Below are positions 1 through 7,304 of a DNA stretch of 64,000 nucleotides, piece by piece (within the stretch, counting starts at the first letter, position 1; each line of letters opens with the position of its first letter). Both the position numbers and the translations under genes were made by a program. The notes under the pieces were generated by a model, which saw only the letters and a program-made list of their open reading frames with translations, searched no databases and was not told the DNA's origin. Source of the DNA: Hyphomicrobium sp. Its GTDB lineage: Bacteria; Pseudomonadota; Alphaproteobacteria; Rhizobiales; Hyphomicrobiaceae. The stretch covers positions 62,001-126,000 of the forward strand of contig PERL01000009.1 of assembly GCA_002928735.1 (NCBI GenBank), read 5' to 3'.

Positions 1-1253
1 TCGTCGAACACGACGAAGATGCGATCCTCTCCGCCGACTACGTGGTCGACATCGGTCCCGGTGCCGGCATCCACGGCGGCCGCGTCGTCAGCCAGGGCAC
101 CGCCGCCGAAATCATGGCCGATCCCAAATCGCTCACTGGCCAATACCTCACCGGCGCAAAACTCGTCTCGCCGCCTAAGACGCGCCGCAAACCCGATCCC
201 AAACGCGGCCTCAAAGTCGTCGGCGCGCGCGGCAACAACCTGCAAAACGTCACCGCCGAAATCCCACAAGGCCTTTTCACCTGCGTCACGGGCGTCTCCG
301 GCGGCGGCAAATCCACATTCCTCATCGACACACTCTTCAAAGCCGTCTCGCGCAAACTCAACGGCGCCCGCGAACATCCAGCCCCGCATGACCGCATCGA
401 AGGCCTGGAACACTTCGACAAGGTCATCGACATCGATCAGTCGCCCATCGGCCGCACGCCGCGCTCCAACCCCGCGACGTACACGGGCGCCTTCACACCC
501 ATCCGCGAATGGTTCGCCGGCCTCCCCGAAGCCAAGACGCGCGGCTACGAACCCGGCCGCTTCTCCTTCAACGTCAAAGGCGGCCGCTGCGAAAAATGCC
601 AGGGCGACGGCGTCATCAAGATAGAGATGCACTTTCTGCCCGACGTCTACGTCACCTGCGAGGAGTGCAAGGGCAAGCGCTACAATCGCGAAACGCTGTC
701 CGTCACCTTCAAGGATAAATCCATCGCCGACGTGCTCGACATGACGGTCGAAGAAGGCGCCGACTTCTTCAAAGCCGTCCCCTCCATCCGCGATAAATTG
801 GAAACGCTCGCCCGCGTTGGCCTCGGCTATATCCACATCGGCCAGCAGGCGACCACGCTGTCGGGTGGAGAAGCCCAGCGCATCAAGCTCGCCAAGGAAC
901 TCTCAAAGCGCGCCACCGGCCGCACGCTCTATATCCTCGACGAGCCGACCACGGGCCTCCACTTCCACGACGTGGCCAAACTTCTCGAAGTGCTCCACGA
1001 GCTAGTGGACGCTGGCAACACCGTCGTCGTCATCGAGCACAACCTGGAAGTCATCAAAACCGCCGACTGGATTATCGACCTCGGCCCCGAAGGCGGCGAC
1101 GGCGGCGGGCACATCGTGGCACTCGGAACCCCCGAAGACGTGGCCAAAGTCAAAGAGAGCTACACCGGCCAATACCTCAAAGACCTCCTCGCAAGGCGGC
1201 CGGTGCACGCAAGCGGTCCAGTGACGAAACCGAAATCTAAGAAAAGCGCCTGA
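1..1253 (+). CDS. uvrA: UvrABC excinuclease subunit A, 3' part
   Basis: C-terminal 416 residues of UvrA, the damage-recognising ABC ATPase that loads UvrB during nucleotide excision repair in the cytoplasm. The gene runs in from the left edge, in frame from base 3. In the visible part I see Walker [10 protein letters not shown] near residue 97, the C-terminal zinc module (CEKC near 196-199 and CEEC near 219-222), the ABC signature LSGGEAQR near 286, Walker [13 protein letters not shown] and the VIEHN switch region. The third glycine of the Walker A loop replaces the serine found in most UvrA proteins (GVSGSGKST), a mild change. The Lys/Ser-rich tail is ordinary. Identity is secure; the N-terminal half lies outside the window. 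Confidence 0.97.
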   Translation, partial: VEHDEDAILSADYVVDIGPGAGIHGGRVVSQGTAAEIMADPKSLTGQYLTGAKLVSPPKTRRKPDPKRGLKVVGARGNNLQNVTAEIPQGLFTCVTGVSGGGKSTFLIDTLFKAVSRKLNGAREHPAPHDRIEGLEHFDKVIDIDQSPIGRTPRSNPATYTGAFTPIREWFAGLPEAKTRGYEPGRFSFNVKGGRCEKCQGDGVIKIEMHFLPDVYVTCEECKGKRYNRETLSVTFKDKSIADVLDMTVEEGADFFKAVPSIRDKLETLARVGLGYIHIGQQATTLSGGEAQRIKLAKELSKRATGRTLYILDEPTTGLHFHDVAKLLEVLHELVDAGNTVVVIEHNLEVIKTADWIIDLGPEGGDGGGHIVALGTPEDVAKVKESYTGQYLKDLLARRPVHASGPVTKPKSKKSA

Positions 1254-1421
1254 GCCCCCGACCGTTACGGACAAGCTAGCAGTCGAAGCTGGGTGGGTGT
1301 CCGCCCCTGCCATGCGTCTGACCCCATCGCAGCCGAGTGCTTCAGCATGTTCGTTTCCCCAATCCCACGCGCCGGCCAAAGGTGTATGATACGGCGCAGC
1401 CAACGTCTCAAAGGCCGAACC

Positions 1422-1895
1422 ATGCGCGCGCTTCTCTGCTGTCTCGCCCTGCTCGTCTCAACGCTCGCCGCAGCGCCCAGCGCCTTCGCGCAAGCCGAGG
1501 ACCGCGGCTACGGCGGCCCGGCCACCGTCGGACCCAACTTCTCAACCGGCAAGCAGTCCGCCCCGCCCGACTACGGCAGCGGCGCGAAGAAGCCCGCGTA
1601 CAAAAAGCCCTCCGCCGCTAAGAAGCCGTCGCCCGCCAAGAGCAAATCCGCGGCGAAACCGACCAAGCAAAAGCCCGCGTCGAAGACGGTGCAGAAGCCC
1701 GCTAAATCGAAAACGGTCGCCAAGAGCAGCCCCGCGCAGGACGAACCCACCACCGCGTCCACGACCACCAAGTCGGATGACGCAACCACGGCCGCGACGC
1801 CCGAGGGCTCAAACGCAACCACCGCCGCCAAACCCGAAACCTGCCGCCGCTTCGACGCCACTACCAGCACCACCGTCGAAGTCGCCTGCAACTGA
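1422..1895 (+). CDS. Secreted Lys/Ala/Thr-rich protein, C-terminal CR[RK][FY] motif family
   Basis: 157-residue protein of unknown function. It starts at the ATG that opens a clear signal peptide (MRALLCCLALL... ending SAFAQA, about 24 residues). A short GGP-containing segment follows, then a long low-complexity Lys/Ala/Ser/Pro stretch and a Thr-rich segment. The chain ends CRRFDATTSTTVEVACN. That ending recurs in the genes at 2332-2784 and 61212-61667, so the three are paralogues in an otherwise variable, probably periplasmic or envelope family. The two Cys of the end motif could form a disulfide (inference). Earlier in-frame starts exist but would bury the signal peptide. Confidence 0.8.
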   Translation: MRALLCCLALLVSTLAAAPSAFAQAEDRGYGGPATVGPNFSTGKQSAPPDYGSGAKKPAYKKPSAAKKPSPAKSKSAAKPTKQKPASKTVQKPAKSKTVAKSSPAQDEPTTASTTTKSDDATTAATPEGSNATTAAKPETCRRFDATTSTTVEVACN

Positions 1896-1918
1896 CGGCG
1901 CTGAACCGCCCCACCCGT

Positions 1919-1988
1919 ATCCTCGTCCAAGCGCGCCAACAGCGCGCGCCGGACGGGGATCCAGCACAAAGTGCGCGCGCAGCGCACC
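1919..1988. repeat. Dispersed palindromic repeat, family R2, copy 1
   Basis: About 70 bases nearly identical to 4422-4491. Each copy begins ATCCTCGTCCAAGCGCGC, turns over a short loop into GCGCGCGC(C/T)GGACGGGGAT, and continues CCAGC(A/G)CAAAGTGCGCGCG. The first part folds into a long hairpin. It resembles the short interspersed palindromes common between alphaproteobacterial genes. Confidence 0.75.
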
Positions 1989-2060
1989 ACGTCTGCCGCC
2001 ATCACCGCGCCTGCGCAGTCTGGGCCAGCATTGAGCCGCCCCCGGGTTTCTGTCCGGTTC

Positions 2061-2160
2061 TTCGGCGCAATGCGCCGAGCGCAAAAAGTGCGCCGCGGCA
2101 AGCCGCGCCCCCGCGGAGCCGCCCCGGGCGCGCAGCGCCCGGAACAGCCGCCGTGAGCGA
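2061..2160. repeat. Dispersed multi-hairpin repeat, family R3, copy 1
   Basis: About 100 bases matching 54086-54240 inside the GTA cluster. It contains three small hairpins in a row: CGGCGC-aat-GCGCCG, CGCGGC-aa-GCCGCG and CCGGGCGC-gca-GCGCCCGG, ending in GTGAGCGA. The third stem differs from the other copy by paired changes that keep the base pairing. Confidence 0.7.
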
Positions 2161-2164
2161 GACA

Positions 2165-2193
2165 GCCCCACACGCGCCTGCGCAGTGTGGGCC
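2165..2193. repeat. Palindromic repeat, family R4, copy 1
   Basis: GCCCCACAC - 11-base loop - GTGTGGGCC. Two tandem copies with a slightly different loop stand upstream of the GTA cluster at 60793-60823 and 60832-60862. A partial unit lies just upstream here at about 2016-2032. Confidence 0.7.
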
Positions 2194-2331
2194 AAACAAA
2201 AAACAGAGTCCCAGTTACCACGCAGGCGAAAAAAGAAAGCCCGTCCGAGCCTTAAGCGCATCCCCGCAGTCGGAGCAGCGGCGATAATCAGGTAGAATCT
2301 GATTCGCAAGTTTCGCAGGACACCACGCATC

Positions 2332-2784
2332 ATGATCGCCCGCCTCGCCGCCGTTCTCACGTGCCTTGTGTTGAGCGCGGCCCTCGCCCCCGCAGCCGAC
2401 GCGCAATCGCGCGACCTCCAGACGTGGGGCGGTCCGCCGAACATCGGCATCGATTTCAAGACGGGCAACAGCTACGGCGTCTCCGACTTCGGCGCCGCCG
2501 GACCCGAGAAACCCAAAAAGCGCCGCGTCGTGCGTGCGCGCGGCAACCGCAAAACCCCGCCGACCGAAACGGCATCCGCCCGCCTCAAAAACCCGCCGCT
2601 GCCCGAACGCAATCCGGCGCGCCGCACGACAACCAAAACGGCCGCAACCAAAGCCGGCACCGACACTGCAACGGATGCCTCCCCCGTCGAAACCGGCACC
2701 CTCGCCCCCCTCGACACCGGCCCCATCCCCTGCCGCAAATACGACCCCACTACGGGCAGGACGATTGAGGTGCGGTGTCGGTGA
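2332..2784 (+). CDS. Secreted basic protein, C-terminal CR[RK][FY] motif family
   Basis: 150-residue secreted protein of unknown function, paralogous to 1422-1895. Its signal peptide is MIARLAAVLTCLVLSAALAPAADA. The mature N-terminus QSRDLQTWGGPPNIGIDFKT parallels the EDRGYGGPATVGPNFST of the neighbour, so the similarity is not limited to the end motif. A basic, proline-rich middle follows, and the chain ends CRKYDPTTGRTIEVRCR. The N-terminal GGP...(I/V)G..F.TG block and the C-terminal block are conserved while the middle varies. This suggests two structured ends joined by a disordered linker (inference). Confidence 0.8.
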   Translation: MIARLAAVLTCLVLSAALAPAADAQSRDLQTWGGPPNIGIDFKTGNSYGVSDFGAAGPEKPKKRRVVRARGNRKTPPTETASARLKNPPLPERNPARRTTTKTAATKAGTDTATDASPVETGTLAPLDTGPIPCRKYDPTTGRTIEVRCR

Positions 2785-2830
2785 GAAGCACCGCTCATCT
2801 ATGTGATCCACCCACTCCGCTGCGCCATTG

Positions 2831-2857
2831 ATCCTCGGCATGAAGCCGAGGATGACA
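2831..2857. repeat. Short palindromic repeat, family R1, copy 1
   Basis: ATCCTCGGCATGAAGCCGAG followed by GATGACA: an inverted repeat of CTCGGC/GCCGAG with flanking ATC/GAT. Related units lie at 2962-2986 and 3352-3380. Confidence 0.7.
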
Positions 2858-2961
2858 TTGTGGGTGGGCTGACATCGTTGCCTCAACTGGCAGAATGCAA
2901 AAGCTTACACAACCAAGCGATCGCGCCACAAAACCCTCGCCCGCACCGCCCCTCCGCTGTC

Positions 2962-2986
2962 ATCCTCGGGCTTGTCCCGAGGACCC
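2962..2986. repeat. Short palindromic repeat, family R1, copy 2
   Basis: ATCCTCGGGCTTGTCCCGAG followed by GACCC: an inverted repeat CTCGGG/CCCGAG with a short loop. It lies just upstream of the GIY-YIG gene. Confidence 0.7.
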
Positions 2987-3010
2987 AACGGGCGGCATAC
3001 TCGAACGGCG

Positions 3011-3346
3011 ATGTCTCACACCAACACGCGCACCTATTTCGTCTACATCCTCGCCAGCAAGCCGCGTGGCACGCTGTACGTCGGCGTAACAAACTCCATC
3101 CTGACGCGCATCGAACAACACCGCGCTGGCATCGGGTCCGCGTTCACGAAGCGCTACGGCGTCCACACGCTCGTCTGGCTCGAATTGCACAGCGATATCA
3201 CCCTCGCCATTCAACGCGAGAAAACGATCAAGCACTACACACGCGATTGGAAGATCAACCTCATCGAGCGTGAAAATCCGCACTGGCTCGACCTCTACCC
3301 GACGCTTCCAGGTGCCGAGCCTAAGCAGCCAGACCCACCCCGTTGA
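3011..3346 (+). CDS. GIY-YIG nuclease-domain protein
   Basis: 111-residue single-domain protein of the GIY-YIG superfamily (UPF0213-like small proteins). The core reads YFVYILASKPRGTLYVGVTN, which corresponds to the GIY...YIG strands. It is followed by R and H residues in the usual places (TRIEQHRAG), then FTKRYGVHTLVW and the ENPHWLDLY ending typical of this group. Family members contain the nuclease fold, but the function of the stand-alone short form is poorly defined. The ATG at 3011 was chosen because the fold starts right after it; no strong ribosome site is visible. The gene is bracketed by family R1 palindromes on both sides. Confidence 0.85.
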   Translation: MSHTNTRTYFVYILASKPRGTLYVGVTNSILTRIEQHRAGIGSAFTKRYGVHTLVWLELHSDITLAIQREKTIKHYTRDWKINLIERENPHWLDLYPTLPGAEPKQPDPPR

Positions 3347-3351
3347 ACCCT

Positions 3352-3380
3352 GGATCCTCGGGCCAAGCCCGAGGATGACA
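3352..3380. repeat. Short palindromic repeat, family R1, copy 3
   Basis: GGATCCTCGGGCCAAGCCCG followed by AGGATGACA: inverted repeat ATCCTCGGG/CCCGAGGAT with a CCAAG-type loop, immediately downstream of the GIY-YIG gene. Confidence 0.75.
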
Positions 3381-3535
3381 CTGGGGGTGATGCCCCCTGT
3401 CCCCGTCCCGCAACATGCTGCGCCGCACGCGCGTTACCCGCCGCGCCGCCCCCTTGCCCCGCTCCAATCAGACGATAATCCTCAGACCTGCACTATTTCA
3501 AAAACGCAAAGTCATTTCGGGGAAGGATCACGCGC

Positions 3536-3817
3536 ATGGAGTCTCTCGGCGCACTCATGATGGTGCTGGCTCTCACTTGGCCGATCGCGGGCGGCGCGAT
3601 CACGGGCCTAATCCTCGGCCTCATTCGCGGTCACGGCCTCGTCGGCACGCTGCTGAACGCACTCGCCGGCGGCCTCATCGGCTTCGCGCTTGTCATGGCC
3701 GCCATGCTGATCCCCGGCCTTGGCGAACTGCCGCAAGCGCTCGTGCTCGCCATCACCCTAGGGCTGCCCATCATCGGCGGCTTCCTCGGCGTCGCCCTGA
3801 AAAGCCGCTTCGCCTGA
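3536..3817 (+). CDS. Small hydrophobic membrane protein
   Basis: 93-residue, glycine-rich integral membrane protein with about three hydrophobic segments (MMVLALTWPIAGGAITGLIL, a GTLLNALAGGLIGFALVMAA stretch and ALVLAITLGLPIIGGFLGV) and a short basic end KSRFA. A good GGAAGGA ribosome site precedes the ATG. The repeated small-residue motifs resemble the GlsB/YeaQ/YmgE class of tiny membrane proteins, but I cannot assign it firmly. It converges with the minus-strand gene at 3878-4366. Confidence 0.7.
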   Translation: MESLGALMMVLALTWPIAGGAITGLILGLIRGHGLVGTLLNALAGGLIGFALVMAAMLIPGLGELPQALVLAITLGLPIIGGFLGVALKSRFA

Positions 3818-3822
3818 CACAA

Positions 3823-3846
3823 AAAAAGCGGCACTTCGGCGCCGCT
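3823..3846 (-). terminator. Rho-independent terminator of the 3878-4366 gene
   Basis: Read on the minus strand: AGCGGC - GCCGAAGT loop region - GCCGCT followed by seven T. This is a classic intrinsic terminator shortly after the stop codon of the minus-strand membrane protein gene. Confidence 0.75.
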
Positions 3847-3877
3847 CTCCCGATCAATCAGCATGTGGCCGCGATCC

Positions 3878-4366
3878 TCACCTGACCACCCACCGCATCG
3901 CAAGTGACGGCCTCCACACGCCCAGCACGTAATTCGCCAGCGAGATCGCCATGATCGCACCCAGCGTCGTCCACTCGCTGGAGATCGTCAGCGCCAGATC
4001 CTGCTGCAACGGTTCCCCCGCCGCGATCTTCGCTGAAATCCGCGCCGCATCCGCGCCCTTGGCTTGAATGATCGCAAGCGTCGCTTCGAACATGGAAATG
4101 CCGAGCAGCGCCTTCACCCACACCCAGCGCAATTCCTGAAACGGCCGGTGCACGGCCATGGCGAGCAACCCCGTCACCAGTGAAATCCCCAGCGCCGGCA
4201 TGATCATGTATTGGCAGATCGCCGAAATCGTCTGCCGCATGTCGGCATAGTCCTGCGGCGTCCCTTGCGGCGCAAACGTCAGGATCAGCCCATACGCCAC
4301 GAGCCCCCCGACGATCCCCGCCGACGACACCGTATGCAAGAATTTCATGAGCTGCCGCATACGCAC
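3878..4366 (-). CDS. DUF2269-like integral membrane protein
   Basis: 162-residue protein with four hydrophobic segments (HTVSSAGIVGGLVAYGLIL, MIMPALGISLVTGLLAMAV, WVKALLGISMFEATLAII, LGAIMAISLANYVLGVW). It resembles DUF2269-type predicted membrane proteins in its opening MKFLHTVSSAGIVGGLV and its membrane layout. Function is unknown. The GTG at 4366 has GAGGG six bases upstream; ATGs at 4360 and 4348 are alternatives. It is expressed alone and ends in the terminator at 3823-3846. Confidence 0.7.
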   Translation of the reverse strand: MRMRQLMKFLHTVSSAGIVGGLVAYGLILTFAPQGTPQDYADMRQTISAICQYMIMPALGISLVTGLLAMAVHRPFQELRWVWVKALLGISMFEATLAIIQAKGADAARISAKIAAGEPLQQDLALTISSEWTTLGAIMAISLANYVLGVWRPSLAMRWVVR

Positions 4367-4421
4367 GTTACGCCCTCAGTCGCTCAACGGATCGGCACAG
4401 GCGGCCGCCATAAAAAACGTC

Positions 4422-4491
4422 ATCCTCGTCCAAGCGCGCCGGGAGCGCGCGCTGGACGGGGATCCAGCGCAAAGTGCGCGCGTAGCGCCCC
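4422..4491. repeat. Dispersed palindromic repeat, family R2, copy 2
   Basis: Second copy of the unit at 1919-1988, differing at only a few positions. It lies between the start of the DUF2269-like gene and the end of the 4506-4793 gene. Confidence 0.75.
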
Positions 4492-4505
4492 GCACAGCCC
4501 TCAAA

Positions 4506-4793
4506 TCAAACCGCCAGCACCGACTTGATCTGTTCCTCATACTGCTGCACGGCTTCCAGCGCCCGTTTGGTCATGACGGGATCGGCATTCGTCGCCTTGG
4601 AGAAGCCGTCGATCGCCTCACGCGCATTGCCCATGATCCGCGTCGCAGCCCCCTGCGGGTTGAGTTCGCGCTTGCAGTTGGCCTGCAGAAGCTGGGTCAG
4701 GATCACGCCTGTCGCCAGCAGCATGCCGGAGAGCTCTTCGTTCTGCCGCTTCAGCGCGGTCACGTCGTTGGCAAGGCGGGTCACGTCGGTCAT
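4506..4793 (-). CDS. Conserved hypothetical cytoplasmic protein
   Basis: 95-residue mostly helical protein starting MTDVTRLANDVTALKRQNEE. The first 30 residues have the heptad-like pattern of a coiled coil. A hydrophobic helix (LSGMLLATGVILTQLLQANC) and an acidic helical end follow. I do not recognise a named family. The internal ATG at 4793 was chosen over the one at 4808 because GGGGATT lies upstream of it and the protein logically begins there. No partner gene is evident. Confidence 0.6.
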   Translation of the reverse strand: MTDVTRLANDVTALKRQNEELSGMLLATGVILTQLLQANCKRELNPQGAATRIMGNAREAIDGFSKATNADPVMTKRALEAVQQYEEQIKSVLAV

Positions 4794-5408
4794 GGTGCAA
4801 ATCCCCAAATGGTCGGCCGGATCGATGTCTTATTGTGTCCGGGGTGCTACCGCCTGCAGCCCGGAATCGCAAGCGGCCCGGACAAACGGCGGCAGACCGG
4901 CACAGCCCCGGACGCACCCGCTTAGCCGACCCCCCCCAACCAACGGCCCTCGAACCACTATCCCCGCGCGACTGGGCCGGCGCATGATGACCACAGGCCC
5001 ATCGCCCTGGCAGCGCGGCGCACCTTTTCGCGTTGCACGTCCAATGAAACCCTCCAACGCCGCCGCCTCCCGCAAGATCTTGCGCCGCTTGCCCCCGTCA
5101 CCCGCCGCCCGCGATAGGCCACGCCTAAAATTCCATCATCATCAAAAATGAAAAAAGCAATCAAGATTGATAATGTCGACGAAAAATGTCAATAATTGCG
5201 GTACTTTTTACACGCTCTCAAACCACACCATCAAAGCGGCAATCGGAAGTTCCGATGACATGTCCGCAGCGGGTTGAAAAAGAAGCAGCCCCTGCTCAAT
5301 TCCCCGCCATGCGAAGACACAACGGCTTCGCAGGGTTGCGTCAGGCAATGTCGCATTCAAGCGAACGCGGACGCAACGAACCACAACGCCATCTAGGGGA
5401 TTAGGATC
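4794..5408. other. Long intergenic region with an AT-rich patch
   Basis: 615 bases without a supportable gene. The left part is GC-rich with a C-run near 4930. The right part, about 5150-5260, is the most AT-rich stretch in the neighbourhood and probably carries the promoter of the small secreted-protein gene at 5409. I see no clear sigma-70 hexamer pair, RNA gene or repeat. Confidence 0.4.
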
Positions 5409-5621
5409 ATGATCCGTAAGTTTGCTATCGCTGCTGCCTCCACGTTCGCTTTCGCCGCCGCCGCCGTGACGGCGCAGGCAGCCCCCGCAAGCCAGAGCGC
5501 TTGGGGATCGGCCGCGACCTCCACGCCGGTCATCGCCGCGTCGAACCACGGCGTGTGCTACAAGCACCAGTGCCCCGGCCGCTCTCGCATCGTTTGCGGC
5601 TGCCCGCAGGGCACCCGCTAA
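5409..5621 (+). CDS. Small secreted Cys-containing peptide
   Basis: 70-residue precursor with a clear signal peptide (MIRKFAIAAASTFAFAAAAV, cleaved after TAQA) and a mature part of about 46 residues. The mature part ends in a Cys cluster: VCYKHQCPGRSRIVCGCPQG. Four Cys in so short a chain suggest disulfides or metal binding in the periplasm (inference). The ribosome site AGGGGATTAGGATC is strong. It is the first of three tiny exported proteins in a row (5409, 5770, 6138). No family recognised. Confidence 0.7.
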   Translation: MIRKFAIAAASTFAFAAAAVTAQAAPASQSAWGSAATSTPVIAASNHGVCYKHQCPGRSRIVCGCPQGTR

Positions 5622-5635
5622 CAGCTGAACTGCGA

Positions 5636-5669
5636 GCCTCTGGCGGAACACTCGTGGTCCGCTGGAGGC
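5636..5669 (+). other. Stem-loop after the small Cys peptide gene
   Basis: GCCTCTGGCGGA - 10-base loop - TCCGCTGGAGGC: near-perfect stem broken by one TG/TG mismatch, 15 bases after the stop codon. There is no T run, so it may be an attenuator, an RNA-stability element or a Rho-linked end. Confidence 0.45.
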
Positions 5670-5769
5670 CCGCCACTCAGATTACACATATCTGCGTGTC
5701 CCTCGCGCACTTGCGCCTCCAGCTAACGGAGCGCACCCTTGCGCAAGAAACCCAAGAGGAACACGCCCT

Positions 5770-6015
5770 ATGAAAACGCTCATCGCAGCCACAACGGCCA
5801 TGATGCTGCTGGCCACACCCGCCAGCGCCGCATGCCAACTTTATGGCGGCATCGGCAACGGCCTCACCGAAGGCATCGCCAAGTTCATGGCCGAGGCCGC
5901 CGTTAAGAACATCATTGAGAATAAGGGCCTGAAACCCACCGGCGAGATCAAGCACACCTGCACGGCCGCCGCGCTAGGCACCGAATGCACGGCCCGTCAG
6001 CAAGGCTGCAAGTAA
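5770..6015 (+). CDS. Small secreted protein, unknown function
   Basis: 81-residue precursor with signal peptide MKTLIAATTAMMLLATPASA and a mature part of about 61 residues with four Cys (ACQLYGG, HTCTAA, TECTAR, GCK) and an amphipathic helix GLTEGIAKFMAEAAVKNIIE. The ribosome site GAGGAA sits well before the ATG. Family unknown; probably periplasmic. It belongs to the run of small exported products at 5.4-6.3 kb. Confidence 0.65.
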   Translation: MKTLIAATTAMMLLATPASAACQLYGGIGNGLTEGIAKFMAEAAVKNIIENKGLKPTGEIKHTCTAAALGTECTARQQGCK

Positions 6016-6137
6016 TCGTCTGCTGAAATTTTACACGAGCTTGGGAACGAAACGCCTCGCCGGCCGTTGTGTCTCCAAGTTCAGCATGTCGCGCGTGTAT
6101 GTCGGAGCGTCACGCCGATCATCGGAGGGAAAATCAT

Positions 6138-6266
6138 ATGAAGATCGCAGTTCTTGCCGTGTGCCTTGCCGCCACGCTCGCCGCTGGTTGCCGCCGCGAG
6201 GAAGCAGCCCCCATGTACGAGCCCATGAAGCTCGGCGGGGCAGCGCAAAGTGAAATGTCGCGCTGA
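6138..6266 (+). CDS. Tiny lipoprotein (42 aa)
   Basis: 42-residue lipoprotein precursor MKIAVLAVCLAATLAAGCRR... with lipobox LAAGC at residues 14-18 and only about 25 mature residues (EEAAPMYEPMKLGG...). The strong ribosome site GGAGGG lies 8 bases upstream of the ATG, and a terminator follows. The small size and lipobox recall entericidin-like or DUF-type mini-lipoproteins, but there is no firm family match. Confidence 0.6.
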   Translation: MKIAVLAVCLAATLAAGCRREEAAPMYEPMKLGGAAQSEMSR

Positions 6267-6286
6267 TTAACCGTCAGCGTTAGGCA

Positions 6287-6329
6287 GCGGGCCGGATGCG
6301 CACAGCGCGTCCGGCCCGCGTTAGTTTTA
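6287..6329 (+). terminator. Rho-independent terminator
   Basis: GCGGGCCGGA - 13-base loop - TCCGGCCCGC followed by GTTAGTTTTA. Ten perfect stem pairs with a T-rich tail, 20 bases after the mini-lipoprotein stop codon. Confidence 0.75.
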
Positions 6330-6357
6330 GCCGCCCTCTGGGCGACAGGATCCAAAG

Positions 6358-6624
6358 TCAGTCACGCCGCTTCGATTTCTTGTAAACTTTGCGCGGCGGC
6401 GCATCTGACCGGTACCCGTACGGCGCCGGCGCGCGCGCCCGCCAATCCGGCGTACCACTGAGCGCACCGTACCGGTCCAGCAATTCCGCATCCCGATCAC
6501 TGATCGGACCACCCGCCCGCGCATTGGCGCGCGCATGCTCCACTTCGAAATAGTTATCGGCCTTCGCACCCGGCGCAACCGCCAGCGTCATCACACCCAC
6601 CGCGAGGGCAACCACTGAGCGCAT
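6358..6624 (-). CDS. Small secreted basic protein
   Basis: 88-residue precursor: signal peptide MRSVVALAVGVMTLAVAPGA (cleaved near AKA), then DNYFEVEHARANARAGG, a short DRDAELLDRYG helix and a basic C-terminal end PPRKVYKKSKRRD. The ATG at 6624 has CAGGAGATG upstream. The open frame can be extended upstream but that would hide the signal peptide. Function unknown; probably periplasmic. Confidence 0.6.
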   Translation of the reverse strand: MRSVVALAVGVMTLAVAPGAKADNYFEVEHARANARAGGPISDRDAELLDRYGALSGTPDWRARAPAPYGYRSDAPPRKVYKKSKRRD

Positions 6625-6742
6625 CGAACATCTCCTGGATTTTGCACTGAACGGCACAGCCGTCCGGCTCTCACGCTGTACAGATAAGACTGCGCAGCCG
6701 GCTTGCAAACCCGTTCCACGGAAGATGACGCAGCCGGAACGC

Positions 6743-7192
6743 TTACGGCTTCGAATGCGACATCGGGCACGACTGAGGAATTCCTGACAAATGCCCGGGC
6801 TGCTCGGCCACCAGCCGCACGAAAATCGCGAGAACCTCGTCGCGCGTTGCCGCCTCAACCGCGCCCTGGCTCACCTGGTCGCGCGTCCACATCCAGCTCT
6901 TGGCGGGATCGTGCCGCATGGCCCACATCGGAAACAGCCGCTGCGCCGCCGTTTCTTGTACGAGTATCGTCGCATCCGCATGCCGGTCATCGCGCTTGAT
7001 CTTTTCATACAGCGCCTCGACATCGGCGCGCGCGCCTTCAAGCAGCTGTAAATAGAGATCCTCACGGCAAATAAGCGTACCGGTGATGTTAGCCGCCGCA
7101 TTGTGCTTTTGCGCCGTCTTCAGAATGTGGGACAGCGCCAGATCGTCAAACCCGAACGGATGCGACGCATAAATCAGCCGCATGAGCGTCAT
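6743..7192 (-). CDS. BLUF-domain blue-light photosensor
   Basis: 149-residue single-domain BLUF protein (blue-light sensing using FAD). The key flavin-site residues are all in place: Tyr8 (LIYAS), Asn31 (HNAAANITG) and Gln49 (YLQLLEG), followed by DRHADA and FPMWAM, the Trp/Met segment of the fold. Spacing matches short cyanobacterial PixD-type BLUF proteins. The start at 7192 (MTLMRLIYAS) leaves the usual few residues before strand 1. A tail of about 50 residues follows with no output domain, so it must act through a partner protein. It lies downstream of, and on the same strand as, the heme protein at 7305-7880. Confidence 0.88.
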   Translation of the reverse strand: MTLMRLIYASHPFGFDDLALSHILKTAQKHNAAANITGTLICREDLYLQLLEGARADVEALYEKIKRDDRHADATILVQETAAQRLFPMWAMRHDPAKSWMWTRDQVSQGAVEAATRDEVLAIFVRLVAEQPGHLSGIPQSCPMSHSKP

Positions 7193-7304
7193 GAAACGGG
7201 GCTCCAGATCAATGTGTCCGGGCCGGATCACGCCGGCCCACGCCAAACCGTAGCATGCCCCTCCGGCCAGGACGCACTGAAAAAGCACGCCCACTGCCGT
7301 ATCT

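Larger units (their letters stand above)
1896..2331. other. Intergenic repeat-rich region
   Basis: 436 bases with no convincing gene between two paralogous secreted-protein genes. It holds three palindromic repeat units listed separately (1919-1988, 2061-2160 and 2165-2193), packed almost end to end, and then about 130 bases leading to the next start codon. Open frames on both strands here are Arg/Pro/Ala-rich by-products of the GC content. Confidence 0.6.
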
